NCBI GenBank assembly: GCA_002501285.1
Contig: DLSG01000104.1
Location: forward strand, 7,464-17,969
From: Christensenella sp. UBA7868
GTDB taxonomy: Bacteria > Bacillota > Clostridia > Christensenellales > UBA1242
Length of the DNA: 10,506 nt
Direction: 5' to 3'
Shown: positions 1-7,531 of the stretch, one piece after another
How positions within the stretch are numbered: position 1 is the first letter of the stretch
Layout: each line of letters begins with the position of its first letter
The notes under the pieces: model-generated
Told to the model about the DNA's origin: nothing
Seen by the model: only the letters and a program-made list of their open reading frames with translations
Database searches by the model: none
Translations under genes and position numbers: made by a program

Positions 1-3
1 CAT
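1..3 (-). CDS. Start codon of a gene running off the left edge
   Basis: An ATG on the minus strand occupies the first three bases of the window. A strong Shine-Dalgarno sequence (AAAGGAG, bases 10-16 read on the minus strand) lies 6 nt upstream, and a consensus promoter lies further upstream at 27-55. Together these make a convincing gene start, but no codon beyond the ATG is inside the window, so the product cannot be named. The expected mRNA leader is only about 17 nt. The gene reads in the same direction as the metallopeptidase-like gene and the cell-wall operon but has its own promoter. Confidence 0.75.
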
Positions 4-26
4 AATTTTCTCCTTTATTTAAAAAC

Positions 27-55
27 ATTATATTATAAAAATTTTGCGTTGTCAA
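27..55 (-). promoter_or_regulatory. Perfect-consensus sigma-A promoter
   Basis: Read on the minus strand, TTGACA (bases 50-55) is followed by a 17-nt spacer and TATAAT (27-32); both hexamers match the sigma-70/sigma-A consensus at every position. A second overlapping TATAAT (32-37) is only 12 nt from the -35 box and is probably not used. The predicted transcription start is near base 20, just upstream of the Shine-Dalgarno site of the gene whose ATG is at 1-3. No operator-like inverted repeat is evident. A perfect promoter in this AT-rich setting suggests a highly expressed gene. Confidence 0.85.
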
Positions 56-108
56 CATAAAAATAAAAAAACCTTATCGTTTCTTAATTTTAACTATATT
101 AATTTTTA

Positions 109-552
109 TTATTCTTCAACAAAATTCATTCTTTGCTCACATCTGTTAAAGGACAAATTTTTATCTTTTGCAAGCATTTTTGTATAAGTTTTTGCAAGTT
201 CTTCGGTTGTTTGCTCTAACGCACTCATAAATTGATTATAGCCAAACTTATATTCTTTTGATGTTTTATCTTCAAAAGTCGCATCAAGCAAACTTTCACA
301 ATATAAGTCTAATTTCCACAATTTTACATGACACAATTCATGAATCATAACTTGTTCAAGGTTTTCATTTTTTGGATTAAATATATTTAGATAAACAATT
401 GCGGTTTTGCCGTCCTTGTCCACTTTTACATTACCAGTATTTTTCCAATCATGTTCTACAAATTCAAGTTTTAAGTTCCACTGTTGTAGTTCCATTTTTT
501 TAACAAAATAATTAAATCTTTGTGTTAAAAATTTTTTATCAAACATAATCAT
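109..552 (-). CDS. Small HExxH zinc metallopeptidase-like protein (SprT/minigluzincin-like)
   Basis: A 147-residue soluble protein with no signal peptide or membrane segment. The central feature is HELCH at residues 71-75, preceded by hydrophobic residues and Glu, an HExxH zinc-binding site as in gluzincin and SprT-type metallopeptidases. A helix with ALEQTTEELAK (about 111-121) could supply the third zinc ligand (E113, E117 or E118). The segment before the motif (AIVYLNIFNP, 51-60) fits the edge strand usual in these small proteases. Similar compact proteins are often found in Bacillota phages and islands, but nothing here proves transfer. The start is ATG at 552 with GGAG only 4 nt upstream; a second in-frame ATG at 546 has 10-nt spacing and is equally plausible. 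A weak promoter may lie at about 593-622 (GTTACA, 18 nt, TACACT with an upstream TG). The substrate is unknown. Confidence 0.7.
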   Translation of the reverse strand: MIMFDKKFLTQRFNYFVKKMELQQWNLKLEFVEHDWKNTGNVKVDKDGKTAIVYLNIFNPKNENLEQVMIHELCHVKLWKLDLYCESLLDATFEDKTSKEYKFGYNQFMSALEQTTEELAKTYTKMLAKDKNLSFNRCEQRMNFVEE

Positions 553-641
553 TACTCTCCATTAAAGTTAATTTTTTATTCTTTTCATTTGTAGTGTATC
601 ATAAATAACAAAATTTTGTAACTTTTTTAACTATATTTTAT

Positions 642-665
642 AAAAAACAGAGTTTTTACACTCTG
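642..665 (-). terminator. Intrinsic terminator of the division/cell-wall operon
   Basis: On the minus strand CAGAGT (660-665 as template) pairs perfectly with ACTCTG (648-653) across a 6-nt loop, followed at once by six U residues (642-647). The ftsW stop codon (656-658) lies in the loop, so the last ftsW codons form the left arm of the hairpin. The terminator separates the operon from the metallopeptidase-like gene downstream. Confidence 0.85.
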
Positions 666-1780
666 CTTTGTTTGTCTATATTAATCAAAATTCCAATTGC
701 ACTCATAAACACTACAAGACTTGTTGACCCCGCCGAAATAAACGGAAGTGGAACGCCTGTTGGCGGAATAGATCCTGTAACGACCGCAATATTTATTAAA
801 ACTTGTACACCAATAATTGAAACAATTCCGCTTGCTAGATAGCAACCAAAGCGGTCTTTTGCTTGAAAAGCGACTTTAATTCCTTGATAGATTAGTAAAG
901 CAAAAATTGCAATTAAAACAATACAACCAAAAAATCCTGTTTCTTCGCCAATTATTGAGAAGATAAAGTCGCTTTCCGAAAATGGTAAAAACAAATATTT
1001 TTGACGAGAATTAAATATTCCTACGCCAAACAATCCCCCACTAGACAAACTATATAAACTTTGAATTAGTTGATAGCCTTCCCCTTGTGGATTTGCCCAA
1101 GGATTTATGAAAGCAACAAGTCTTTCCATTCTGTAAGGCTCAATAACCACAAGCAATACTCCAAGGCATATAACTGGAATACCTAATAACAAAAAGTGCT
1201 TTATTTTCGCTCCACCAACAAAAAGCATAATAAACATAGTAAGACCTACGCATATAGTAATACTCATGTTTGGTTCAAGCATAATTAAAACACAATACAC
1301 TCCACCAATCATCAAAATTGGAAGAATACCTTTAAAAGATTTCATTAAATCTTTGTTTTTTGCCATATATGACGCAACAAAAATAACAAAACAGAATTTT
1401 GCAATTTCACTTGGCTGAATTGTAAATCCTGGAAGTCTTATCCATCGTTGTGCTCCATAATTAGACACTCCAAGACCTGGAATAAAAACAATTGCTAATA
1501 ATACCACTCCCGTTATCAAAATTGGAAGTTTATATTTTTCATAAAGTCTATAATCAAGTTTACTTGTTAAAATTAACGCCAAAATACCAATTACAGCCCC
1601 AATTATTTGTTTTGTTAAAAAATAATATTTGTTTGAATAATTAAGACTTGCTGAATAACTTGACGCACTGTAAACAAATATGCAACCAATAACAACCAAC
1701 AAAAGCGTGCAAAATATTAAAATTAAATTTGTTTTTTTACTTTTAATGAAAATATTTTTAAAATTTATTTTCTTTTTCAC
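656..1780 (-). CDS. ftsW: FtsW/SpoVE-type SEDS peptidoglycan glycosyltransferase
   Basis: A polytopic membrane protein of about 374 residues with some ten hydrophobic segments and a Lys-rich cytoplasmic N-terminus. SEDS proteins of this type polymerise lipid II into glycan strands at the septum with a partner class B PBP, here encoded four genes upstream. Family landmarks are present: RWIRLPGFTIQPSE (about 112-125), NPWANPQGEGYQLIQS (about 226-241), SRQKYLFLPFSESDFIF with the acidic residue (about D271) equivalent to the essential Asp of RodA/FtsW, GEETG, and the C-terminal PLPFISAGSTS (about 344-354). The usual FISYGG signature is altered to FISAGS. The start chosen is GTG at 1780, because GAAGG (1789-1793) lies 8 nt upstream; a longer reading from TTG at 1795 has no ribosome site. 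The gene overlaps the murD end by 23 nt. It could be the SpoVE or FtsW paralogue; sequence alone does not decide. Confidence 0.93.
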   Translation of the reverse strand: MKKKINFKNIFIKSKKTNLILIFCTLLLVVIGCIFVYSASSYSASLNYSNKYYFLTKQIIGAVIGILALILTSKLDYRLYEKYKLPILITGVVLLAIVFIPGLGVSNYGAQRWIRLPGFTIQPSEIAKFCFVIFVASYMAKNKDLMKSFKGILPILMIGGVYCVLIMLEPNMSITICVGLTMFIMLFVGGAKIKHFLLLGIPVICLGVLLVVIEPYRMERLVAFINPWANPQGEGYQLIQSLYSLSSGGLFGVGIFNSRQKYLFLPFSESDFIFSIIGEETGFFGCIVLIAIFALLIYQGIKVAFQAKDRFGCYLASGIVSIIGVQVLINIAVVTGSIPPTGVPLPFISAGSTSLVVFMSAIGILINIDKQSRV

Positions 1781-3107
1781 TTTCAATACCTTCAACTAAA
1801 TTTTTAAAAACTTCCCCTCGTTGCTCAAAATTTTTAAACATATCAAAACTTGCAGTTGCTGGGCTTAAAAGCACAACATCTAAATTTTCGCTTTTGCTTA
1901 CAGAAAAACTTGCCGAAGTCATAAGAGAAAAATTATCAAATGCTTCGATGTTATTAAAATTATTTTGTTTAGCAATTAATAATAATTTATCCTTAACTTC
2001 TCCTATTGCAAATATTTTTTTTACGCATTTAGGCATTGGAAACAGTTCATTAAAATTGCAATTTTTATCACTCCCTCCAAGAATCAACAACACTTTGTTA
2101 TCTTTAAAACATTGTAAAGCAGTTTTTGTAGATTTCACCGTTGTTGATTTACTATCATTATAAAAACTTATGCCATCTATTTTTTTTACAAATTCAATTC
2201 TATGTTCTAATCCATAAAACGAACTTATTGCACTTTTTATAACTTGATTTTTTATTTTTAAAAGTTTTGCAACCAAAACTGCACATAAAACATTTTGCAA
2301 GTTATGTTCGCCTTTAAGTTTTATGTCGGAAAGATTTATAACTTCAATAATGCGACTATTATTTTTAAAATAAATTTTATCGCTAGAAATATAACAACCA
2401 TTAACCTTTGATTTTAAACTAAAATAAAAAGTTTTTGCTTTTGGCTTTATTTCTTTCACGTTTTCGTCATCAAAATTTAAAATTGCAAAGCCGTGACGAG
2501 ATTGATTTAAGAAAATTTTCTTTTTTGTTTCAAAATATTCTTTAAGTGAAAAATGACGATCTAAATGATTTTCACAAAAATTTAGAAAACACGCAATGTC
2601 GGTTTTATATTTATTTGAACTTTCAAGTTGAAAACTAGAAACTTCCACAACAAAAGTTTGTTTTGGATTTTTGCTTACTTCTTCCGCAAAACTTTTGCCG
2701 ATATTCCCCACTAAACTTGACTTTTTTCCAGTAAAACTTAAAATATGCTGAATTAAACTAACAGTTGTGCTTTTACCATTACTTCCAGTAACTGAAATAA
2801 TTTTCCCTTTTGAAAAATTGCTTCCTAGTTCGATTTCGCTAATTATTTTTTTGTTTAAAATTTGCGCCAATTTCAAATTTTCACATTTCATACTAACGCT
2901 TGGATTTACCACTATTAAATCGATTAATTTTAACAAATTTTCTGTTATTGCATTAACTTTTGTGCAATTTTCAAAATTTTCGCAAAAAACATTTACATTA
3001 TCATCATATACATATACTTTTGCTTTCTTTTTAAGCAATAATTCAATTGCTCCCCTGCCACTTTCACCAAACCCATAAACTAAAACATTTTTGTTTTTTA
3101 ATTGCAT
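1758..3107 (-). CDS. murD: UDP-N-acetylmuramoyl-L-alanine--D-glutamate ligase
   Basis: A cytoplasmic Mur ligase of 449 residues, normal for MurD, adding D-glutamate to UDP-MurNAc-L-Ala with ATP hydrolysis. The N-terminal Rossmann-like domain shows VLVYGFGESGRGA (8-20). The ATP-binding loop is SVTGSNGKSTT (105-115), followed by GNIGKSF (134-140). The central domain has VVEVSSFQLE (153-162) and ENHLDRH (179-185). The C-terminal domain has LEHRIEFV (300-307), NDSKSTT (317-323), LILGGSDKNCNF (341-352) and the MurD-specific LLSPATASFDMFKNFEQRGE (413-432). All key motifs are intact. The ATG at 3107 follows AGGGAG, with only 3 nt between, and 16 nt separate it from the mraY stop. Its last codons contain the ribosome-binding site and start of ftsW, implying translational coupling. 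Confidence 0.96.
   Translation of the reverse strand: MQLKNKNVLVYGFGESGRGAIELLLKKKAKVYVYDDNVNVFCENFENCTKVNAITENLLKLIDLIVVNPSVSMKCENLKLAQILNKKIISEIELGSNFSKGKIISVTGSNGKSTTVSLIQHILSFTGKKSSLVGNIGKSFAEEVSKNPKQTFVVEVSSFQLESSNKYKTDIACFLNFCENHLDRHFSLKEYFETKKKIFLNQSRHGFAILNFDDENVKEIKPKAKTFYFSLKSKVNGCYISSDKIYFKNNSRIIEVINLSDIKLKGEHNLQNVLCAVLVAKLLKIKNQVIKSAISSFYGLEHRIEFVKKIDGISFYNDSKSTTVKSTKTALQCFKDNKVLLILGGSDKNCNFNELFPMPKCVKKIFAIGEVKDKLLLIAKQNNFNNIEAFDNFSLMTSASFSVSKSENLDVVLLSPATASFDMFKNFEQRGEVFKNLVEGIESEKENKF
1789..1793 (-). promoter_or_regulatory. Ribosome-binding site fixing the ftsW start inside murD
   Basis: GAAGG on the minus strand lies 8 nt upstream of the GTG at 1780, within the last codons of murD. 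It is the only purine-rich site at a usable distance from any candidate ftsW start, and so decides for GTG over the upstream TTG codons at 1795 and 1786. Confidence 0.65.
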
Positions 3108-3123
3108 ATTCTCCCTAAAATGG

Positions 3124-4131
3124 TTAGAAAAAAATTATTTGCAATACTTCACAAACTACTCCAACCATAATTGTTACAATTATATATATGGCAACAATTT
3201 TGGTTTCATGCATACCTTTTTTCTCTAAATGATGATGAAAAGGAGCCATTAAAAACATACGTTTTTTTGTAAGTTTAAATTTTACAACTTGTAATATTAC
3301 ACTTACGCTTGAAACAACAAACATAATACCTAAAATAGGAATTAGCAATGTTTGTTTTGTAAAAATGCTAACACACGCAATTAAACCGCCAAGAGCAAGC
3401 GAACCCGTGTCGCCCATAAAAATTTTTGCAGGAAAACTGTTAAATAATAAGTATGCAAGCAATGCGCCTATGCTTGACCCGATTACAAAAAATAAATTGT
3501 GATATTCTTCTAACAATAGCGGACTTACATTCAAAATGTTTAATTTATAAAAAATTGTGTAAAAAATAACCGCAAAACAAGCAAGATAACTTAAACTTAC
3601 TCCACCCGCTAGTCCATCTAAACCATCTGTTAAGTTCACACTGTTTGTAACTGCCAAAAAAACAACCACTGTGAACGGAATATAAAACCAACCAAGATTT
3701 AAACTAATATTAAAAAATGGCACATAAATTGAACTTCCAACAAAAGGTGAAGTGTAGGCAAAAATAGACACTATTATGCTGATTGCAAGTTGAAATATAA
3801 TTTTTTGATATGCTTTTAACCCCAAATTTTGACGATGCTTTATTTTTAAAAAATCATCTAAAAACCCAACTAACCCAAAACTGAAAAACACTCCAAGAGT
3901 GATAACAGAAAGTTTGGCTTGTCCAGACAAAAACATAATTGACGACAAAATTATTCCAATTAAAAAAATAATTCCGCCCATTGTTGGTGTTCCAGCCTTT
4001 TTTTCGTGCATATCAACATATTCATATAATGGTTGACTTGCTTTAAGGCGTTTTACCAAATTTATTATTAGTGGCGAAATTATTAAGCAAATTATAAAAC
4101 TAAATGTGATTACTAAAAAGAATTTGTCCAT
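3124..4131 (-). CDS. mraY: Phospho-N-acetylmuramoyl-pentapeptide transferase
   Basis: An integral membrane enzyme of 335 residues with about ten hydrophobic segments. It transfers phospho-MurNAc-pentapeptide from UDP to undecaprenyl phosphate, forming lipid I on the inner leaflet. All MraY signatures are visible: GTPTMGG (47-53), the Asp pair in LDDFLK (D92, D93), NLGLKAYQK (102-110), NLTDGLDGLAGG (166-177), FMGDTGSLALGG (238-249) with the metal-binding Asp241, and MAPFHHHLEKKG (295-306) with the His triplet that marks MraY within the polyprenyl-phosphate transferase superfamily. The ATG at 4131 follows the murE stop by 8 nt. No good Shine-Dalgarno is present (only a short AAAG), so translation probably depends on ribosomes leaving murE. 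Nothing appears truncated. Confidence 0.96.
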   Translation of the reverse strand: MDKFFLVITFSFIICLIISPLIINLVKRLKASQPLYEYVDMHEKKAGTPTMGGIIFLIGIILSSIMFLSGQAKLSVITLGVFFSFGLVGFLDDFLKIKHRQNLGLKAYQKIIFQLAISIIVSIFAYTSPFVGSSIYVPFFNISLNLGWFYIPFTVVVFLAVTNSVNLTDGLDGLAGGVSLSYLACFAVIFYTIFYKLNILNVSPLLLEEYHNLFFVIGSSIGALLAYLLFNSFPAKIFMGDTGSLALGGLIACVSIFTKQTLLIPILGIMFVVSSVSVILQVVKFKLTKKRMFLMAPFHHHLEKKGMHETKIVAIYIIVTIMVGVVCEVLQIIFF

Positions 4132-4139
4132 ACTTTATT

Positions 4140-5600
4140 TTATTGTTTTTTTAATTTTTTTATGCATTTTAAAGTTACCGTATAATCACTATATTTGATT
4201 TTTTTGTTATTTATATCTTGATACTCTTCACTGCCCTTTCCAAGAACGCACAAAACTTCATCTTTTTTTAAATTTTTTATTGCATTTTTTATTGCTTCAC
4301 TTCTGTTTTCAATGATTTCCCCTTTTTCTTTTGCCCCACGCTTTATTTCGTCACAAATGATAAGTGGGTTCTCATATTTTGGATTGTCTGATGTAATATA
4401 AATTTTTTTACAATATTTATACGCAATTTCACCCATAATTTCTCGTTTTGTTTCGTCACGATTTCCCGGACAACCAAAAAGTGCAATAATTGGTCTTTTA
4501 CACAAAGTTTTAACACTTTTTAAAACATTTTCTAAACTTTCGGGCGTGTGCGCATAATCAATTATTACAATATTGTCATTTTTTGTTTTAATTAAATCAA
4601 ATCTACCTTTAACACTTTTTAGTTTTAACAGAAAATTTTGGTCAATTTTAAGCCCAAGTTCTTTAACAACACTTGTTGCGCACAAAATGTTGTACAAATT
4701 AAAAATAGTTGGCACAAACACTGTAAAATCACTAAAAAAGCCATCTAAATTAGACGAAAAAATAGTTTTGTCTAAAAATTGGTTTTTAATATTAAAAATA
4801 TAATCTGCTTTTCTTTCTAATGAATATGTTTTTGTATCTATTTTATTTTCAATTTGCTTATAAAGTTCTCTTCCCGCTTCACAATCTATGTTTATTATTG
4901 CTTTTTTTGCGTTAAATTCGTTAAAAAACGAAAATTTTGTTTGTTTGTAGCATTCCATTGTTTTAAAAAAGTCTAAATGATCCTGTGAAAAATTTGTAAA
5001 AACTACTATATCACAAACTAAATTTGCAACTTTTTTTAAATATATTGCGTGGGCAGAAATCTCCATAACCACAAAATCAGATTTTGCTTTTTTTGCTTTA
5101 TAAAACAAATCATACAAAACAAGCGGATCAGGCGTTGTTAAAGTTTCTTTCAATTTTTTTTCGTTGATATACACTCCACTTGTCCCTATTACACTACATT
5201 TTTTATTATTCAAATTTAAAAGTTGTTTTATAAAATAAGTTGTACTGGTTTTTCCATTTGTTCCAATAACTCCAATTAACGAAAAACTTTTTGTAGGGTG
5301 ATTATAAAAATTATCGCAAAGGGCTCCTAAAGCTTCTCGTGAATTTTCCACAATAACATAAGGAAGATTTGTTTCAATTTCTTTTTCGCAAACTATAAAC
5401 TTTATTCCTTTTTTTTCTAACGACGGGCTTAAATCATGGCTATCAAAGTTATAACCATTTATGCAAACAAACAAAGAGTTTTTTAAATTTTTATCATTTG
5501 TATCCGTTTTTATCTGTTTTATGTTAATTTTTTCTGTTTTTTCGTTAAAATTTACATATTTTTTTATAAAGATCCCATTTAATATTGATTTTATATTCAT
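4140..5600 (-). CDS. murE: MurE ligase (UDP-MurNAc-L-Ala-D-Glu: third-residue ligase)
   Basis: A cytoplasmic Mur ligase of 486 residues, normal for MurE, which adds the third stem-peptide amino acid (meso-DAP or L-Lys depending on lineage). Motifs in order: ATP loop GVIGTNGKTSTT (110-121), TTPDPL (155-160), MEISAHAI (179-186), TNFSQDHLDFF (202-212), the probable carbamylated Lys222, IIDYAHTPESLENVL (346-360), FGCPGNRDETKREIMG (375-390), TSDNPKYENP (403-412) and GKGSEEYQ (454-461). The family pattern for meso-DAP enzymes is DNPR and GKGHE; here these read DNPK and GKGSE, and the DRD region reads NRD. The amino acid used is therefore uncertain. The ATG at 5600 has GGAGG 10 nt upstream, lying inside the last PBP codons, and the gap to the PBP stop is 5 nt. 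Identity as MurE is firm; substrate specificity is not. Confidence 0.93.
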   Translation of the reverse strand: MNIKSILNGIFIKKYVNFNEKTEKINIKQIKTDTNDKNLKNSLFVCINGYNFDSHDLSPSLEKKGIKFIVCEKEIETNLPYVIVENSREALGALCDNFYNHPTKSFSLIGVIGTNGKTSTTYFIKQLLNLNNKKCSVIGTSGVYINEKKLKETLTTPDPLVLYDLFYKAKKAKSDFVVMEISAHAIYLKKVANLVCDIVVFTNFSQDHLDFFKTMECYKQTKFSFFNEFNAKKAIINIDCEAGRELYKQIENKIDTKTYSLERKADYIFNIKNQFLDKTIFSSNLDGFFSDFTVFVPTIFNLYNILCATSVVKELGLKIDQNFLLKLKSVKGRFDLIKTKNDNIVIIDYAHTPESLENVLKSVKTLCKRPIIALFGCPGNRDETKREIMGEIAYKYCKKIYITSDNPKYENPLIICDEIKRGAKEKGEIIENRSEAIKNAIKNLKKDEVLCVLGKGSEEYQDINNKKIKYSDYTVTLKCIKKLKKQ

Positions 5601-5605
5601 AAAAC

Positions 5606-7531
5606 TTAAACCTCCAAAAGCACTATTGCCCGCTCACGAAGTTTAGTGTTTGGCGAAGGAGTTTGATTTTTTATTATTCCGCCTTCGCCGTCTAGTTCGT
5701 ATTGAAGATTTAAACTGGTTAAAATGCTAACTGCTTCACTTAAACTTTTTCCAATTAAATTTGGCATAATAATATTTTCTTCCATAAGTTTTTGGTCGCC
5801 CTCAACATCACCTGTTGGTTGTATATTTTTGTATTGTATAATTCCTTCAAAAACCTTTTTAGCATAAGGTGTCGCTACAATGCTTCCATAATACGCTCCA
5901 CTTGATGGTTCATCAACAACAACTAGGCATATATAATCTGGGTCGTCTGACGGAAAACCTCCAACAAAAGATGAAACATATTTTCCATTAATTTTACCAT
6001 TTTCATATTTCTGACTTGTTCCTGTTTTTCCACTTACTCTAAAGCCTGGAATAAATGCATTTATTCCATTTGCCTTTTTAATAACTTCTTCAAACATATA
6101 TTTAATTGTATCACTTGTTTTTGCTGAAACAACTCTGTTAATTTCGCTTTTAGAGTTTTCTGATATAACAACATCGTTACTATTTGTAATTTTACTCATA
6201 TAATATGGTTTTAACAACATTCCACCATTAACCACACTACAAATTGCGTTTATAAGTTGAATTGGAGTTACCGCAATTGCCTGACCAAATCCCATACGAG
6301 CAAGGTCAACTTTTTGTGCAGTTTCTCGGTTCATTATAATTCCCCCGCTTTCACCTGGGAAATCCACACCGAGACTAGAACCTAATCCGAACTTTTTAAA
6401 ATATGAATAAAGTTTGTCTTCTCCAAGTCTTAATGCCAAATCAACAAAAACCGAGTTGCAACTGTTACATAATCCTTCGGTCATATTTTGAGAGCCATGC
6501 CCATGAAGTCGCCAACACTTAATTTTTTGTCCATCAACAATTCTATAGCCTGGATCATAAAACCTATCATTAGGATTTGTTAAACCTTCTTCAAGTGCCA
6601 TAGCAGTAGTTAAAACCTTAAAAGTTGAGCCTGGTTCGTAAACATCAACCAAACTTAAGTTTTTAGAGCCTTTATTTAATTCTTCAACATTTTCTCTTGG
6701 AAGGTTGTTTAAATCTACGCTAGGTTTTATGCTGTCTGCCAAAATTTCGCCAGTTTTTGGGTTCATAACAATAATTTGACAACTTTTTGGTTTTTCATTT
6801 TGCATAATTTCTAAACACATTTCTTCGGCAAGTTTTTGAATATTAAAATCTATTGTTAAATAAACATTATTTCCATTTATAGACGGAACAAAACTATCCA
6901 AAGTGTTCAAAAGTTCTTCGCCCTTAATCGTTGTCTGTTTTTGCGAAATTCCGTCAATACCTGTTAAATATTTGTTGTAATAAAGTTCAATCCCACTTTG
7001 ACCAACGTTATCAATTGTTGTATATCCTAAAATTTGACTTAAAAAATTTCCATAAGGATAAAATCTTTTATTGTTTTCACTGTAATAAATTCCATCAAGT
7101 TGTTTTGCTTTAAGTCTTTCAACTTGATCACTTTCAACTTGCATTTTAATTAAACTTTCACTAACCAACCTATTTGTTACTTTTTGATAAGTTTTTTCAT
7201 AATCAACGCCTAGTTCACTAACTAACGCTTTTGTAACATTAGCAGCATCTTTTACACTTACCGCTCTCACATAAATATTATAACTTGTGTAAGATACCGC
7301 AAGTGGCACACCATTACAGTCATAAATAGTCCCACGTTTTGCATTTAACGGAAGTGACCTAGTCCATTGAGATTCACCTTTCTTTAAAAGTTTTTCAGCA
7401 CTTAACACCTGAACATAAAAAAGTCTGCAAATCAGTGTAGAAAAAACAAAGGTTATCAGTAACAAAAACACTAATAACCTCTTTTGAATTGAAAAAATAT
7501 TATATTGTTTAGAAATAACTCTATCCCCCAA
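5606..7531 (-). CDS. Class B penicillin-binding protein, SpoVD/FtsI type, with one PASTA domain
   Basis: A septal D,D-transpeptidase of about 641 residues that cross-links peptidoglycan and partners a SEDS polymerase such as the FtsW encoded downstream. One N-terminal membrane anchor (about 19-38, after KR) is followed by the dimerisation/pedestal domain (LNAKRGTIYDCNG, about 62-74). The transpeptidase domain has STFK (about 302-305, catalytic Ser302), SCN (357-359) and KTGTS (502-506). A single PASTA domain (about 585-641, MPNLIGKSLSEAV) ends the protein; SpoVD carries one and B. subtilis PBP2B two, which favours a SpoVD-like form. The start is uncertain: no ATG exists between the ftsL stop region and the membrane helix. 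TTG at 7531 is chosen because it overlaps ftsL by only 11 nt; an ATT at 7516 has GGGGGA 7 nt upstream; an ATG at 7597 would overlap ftsL by 77 nt and lacks a ribosome site. Confidence 0.92.
   Translation of the reverse strand: MGDRVISKQYNIFSIQKRLLVFLLLITFVFSTLICRLFYVQVLSAEKLLKKGESQWTRSLPLNAKRGTIYDCNGVPLAVSYTSYNIYVRAVSVKDAANVTKALVSELGVDYEKTYQKVTNRLVSESLIKMQVESDQVERLKAKQLDGIYYSENNKRFYPYGNFLSQILGYTTIDNVGQSGIELYYNKYLTGIDGISQKQTTIKGEELLNTLDSFVPSINGNNVYLTIDFNIQKLAEEMCLEIMQNEKPKSCQIIVMNPKTGEILADSIKPSVDLNNLPRENVEELNKGSKNLSLVDVYEPGSTFKVLTTAMALEEGLTNPNDRFYDPGYRIVDGQKIKCWRLHGHGSQNMTEGLCNSCNSVFVDLALRLGEDKLYSYFKKFGLGSSLGVDFPGESGGIIMNRETAQKVDLARMGFGQAIAVTPIQLINAICSVVNGGMLLKPYYMSKITNSNDVVISENSKSEINRVVSAKTSDTIKYMFEEVIKKANGINAFIPGFRVSGKTGTSQKYENGKINGKYVSSFVGGFPSDDPDYICLVVVDEPSSGAYYGSIVATPYAKKVFEGIIQYKNIQPTGDVEGDQKLMEENIIMPNLIGKSLSEAVSILTSLNLQYELDGEGGIIKNQTPSPNTKLRERAIVLLEV

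Noticed and set aside
32..37. Second TATAAT overlapping the left-edge promoter
   Set aside because: The 12-nt distance from TTGACA is too short for a sigma-A promoter.
56..108. Terminator after the metallopeptidase-like gene
   Set aside because: A seven-T run exists on the minus strand but no convincing stem precedes it.
1894..3078. Plus-strand open frames opposite murD (1894-2163 and 2767-3078)
   Set aside because: They lie wholly antisense to an intact murD, lack ribosome sites and have low-complexity Leu/Ser/Phe-rich translations typical of antisense shadows in AT-rich DNA.
4573..5646. Plus-strand open frames opposite murE (4573-4803 and 5461-5646)
   Set aside because: Antisense to conserved MurE coding sequence, with no supporting signals.
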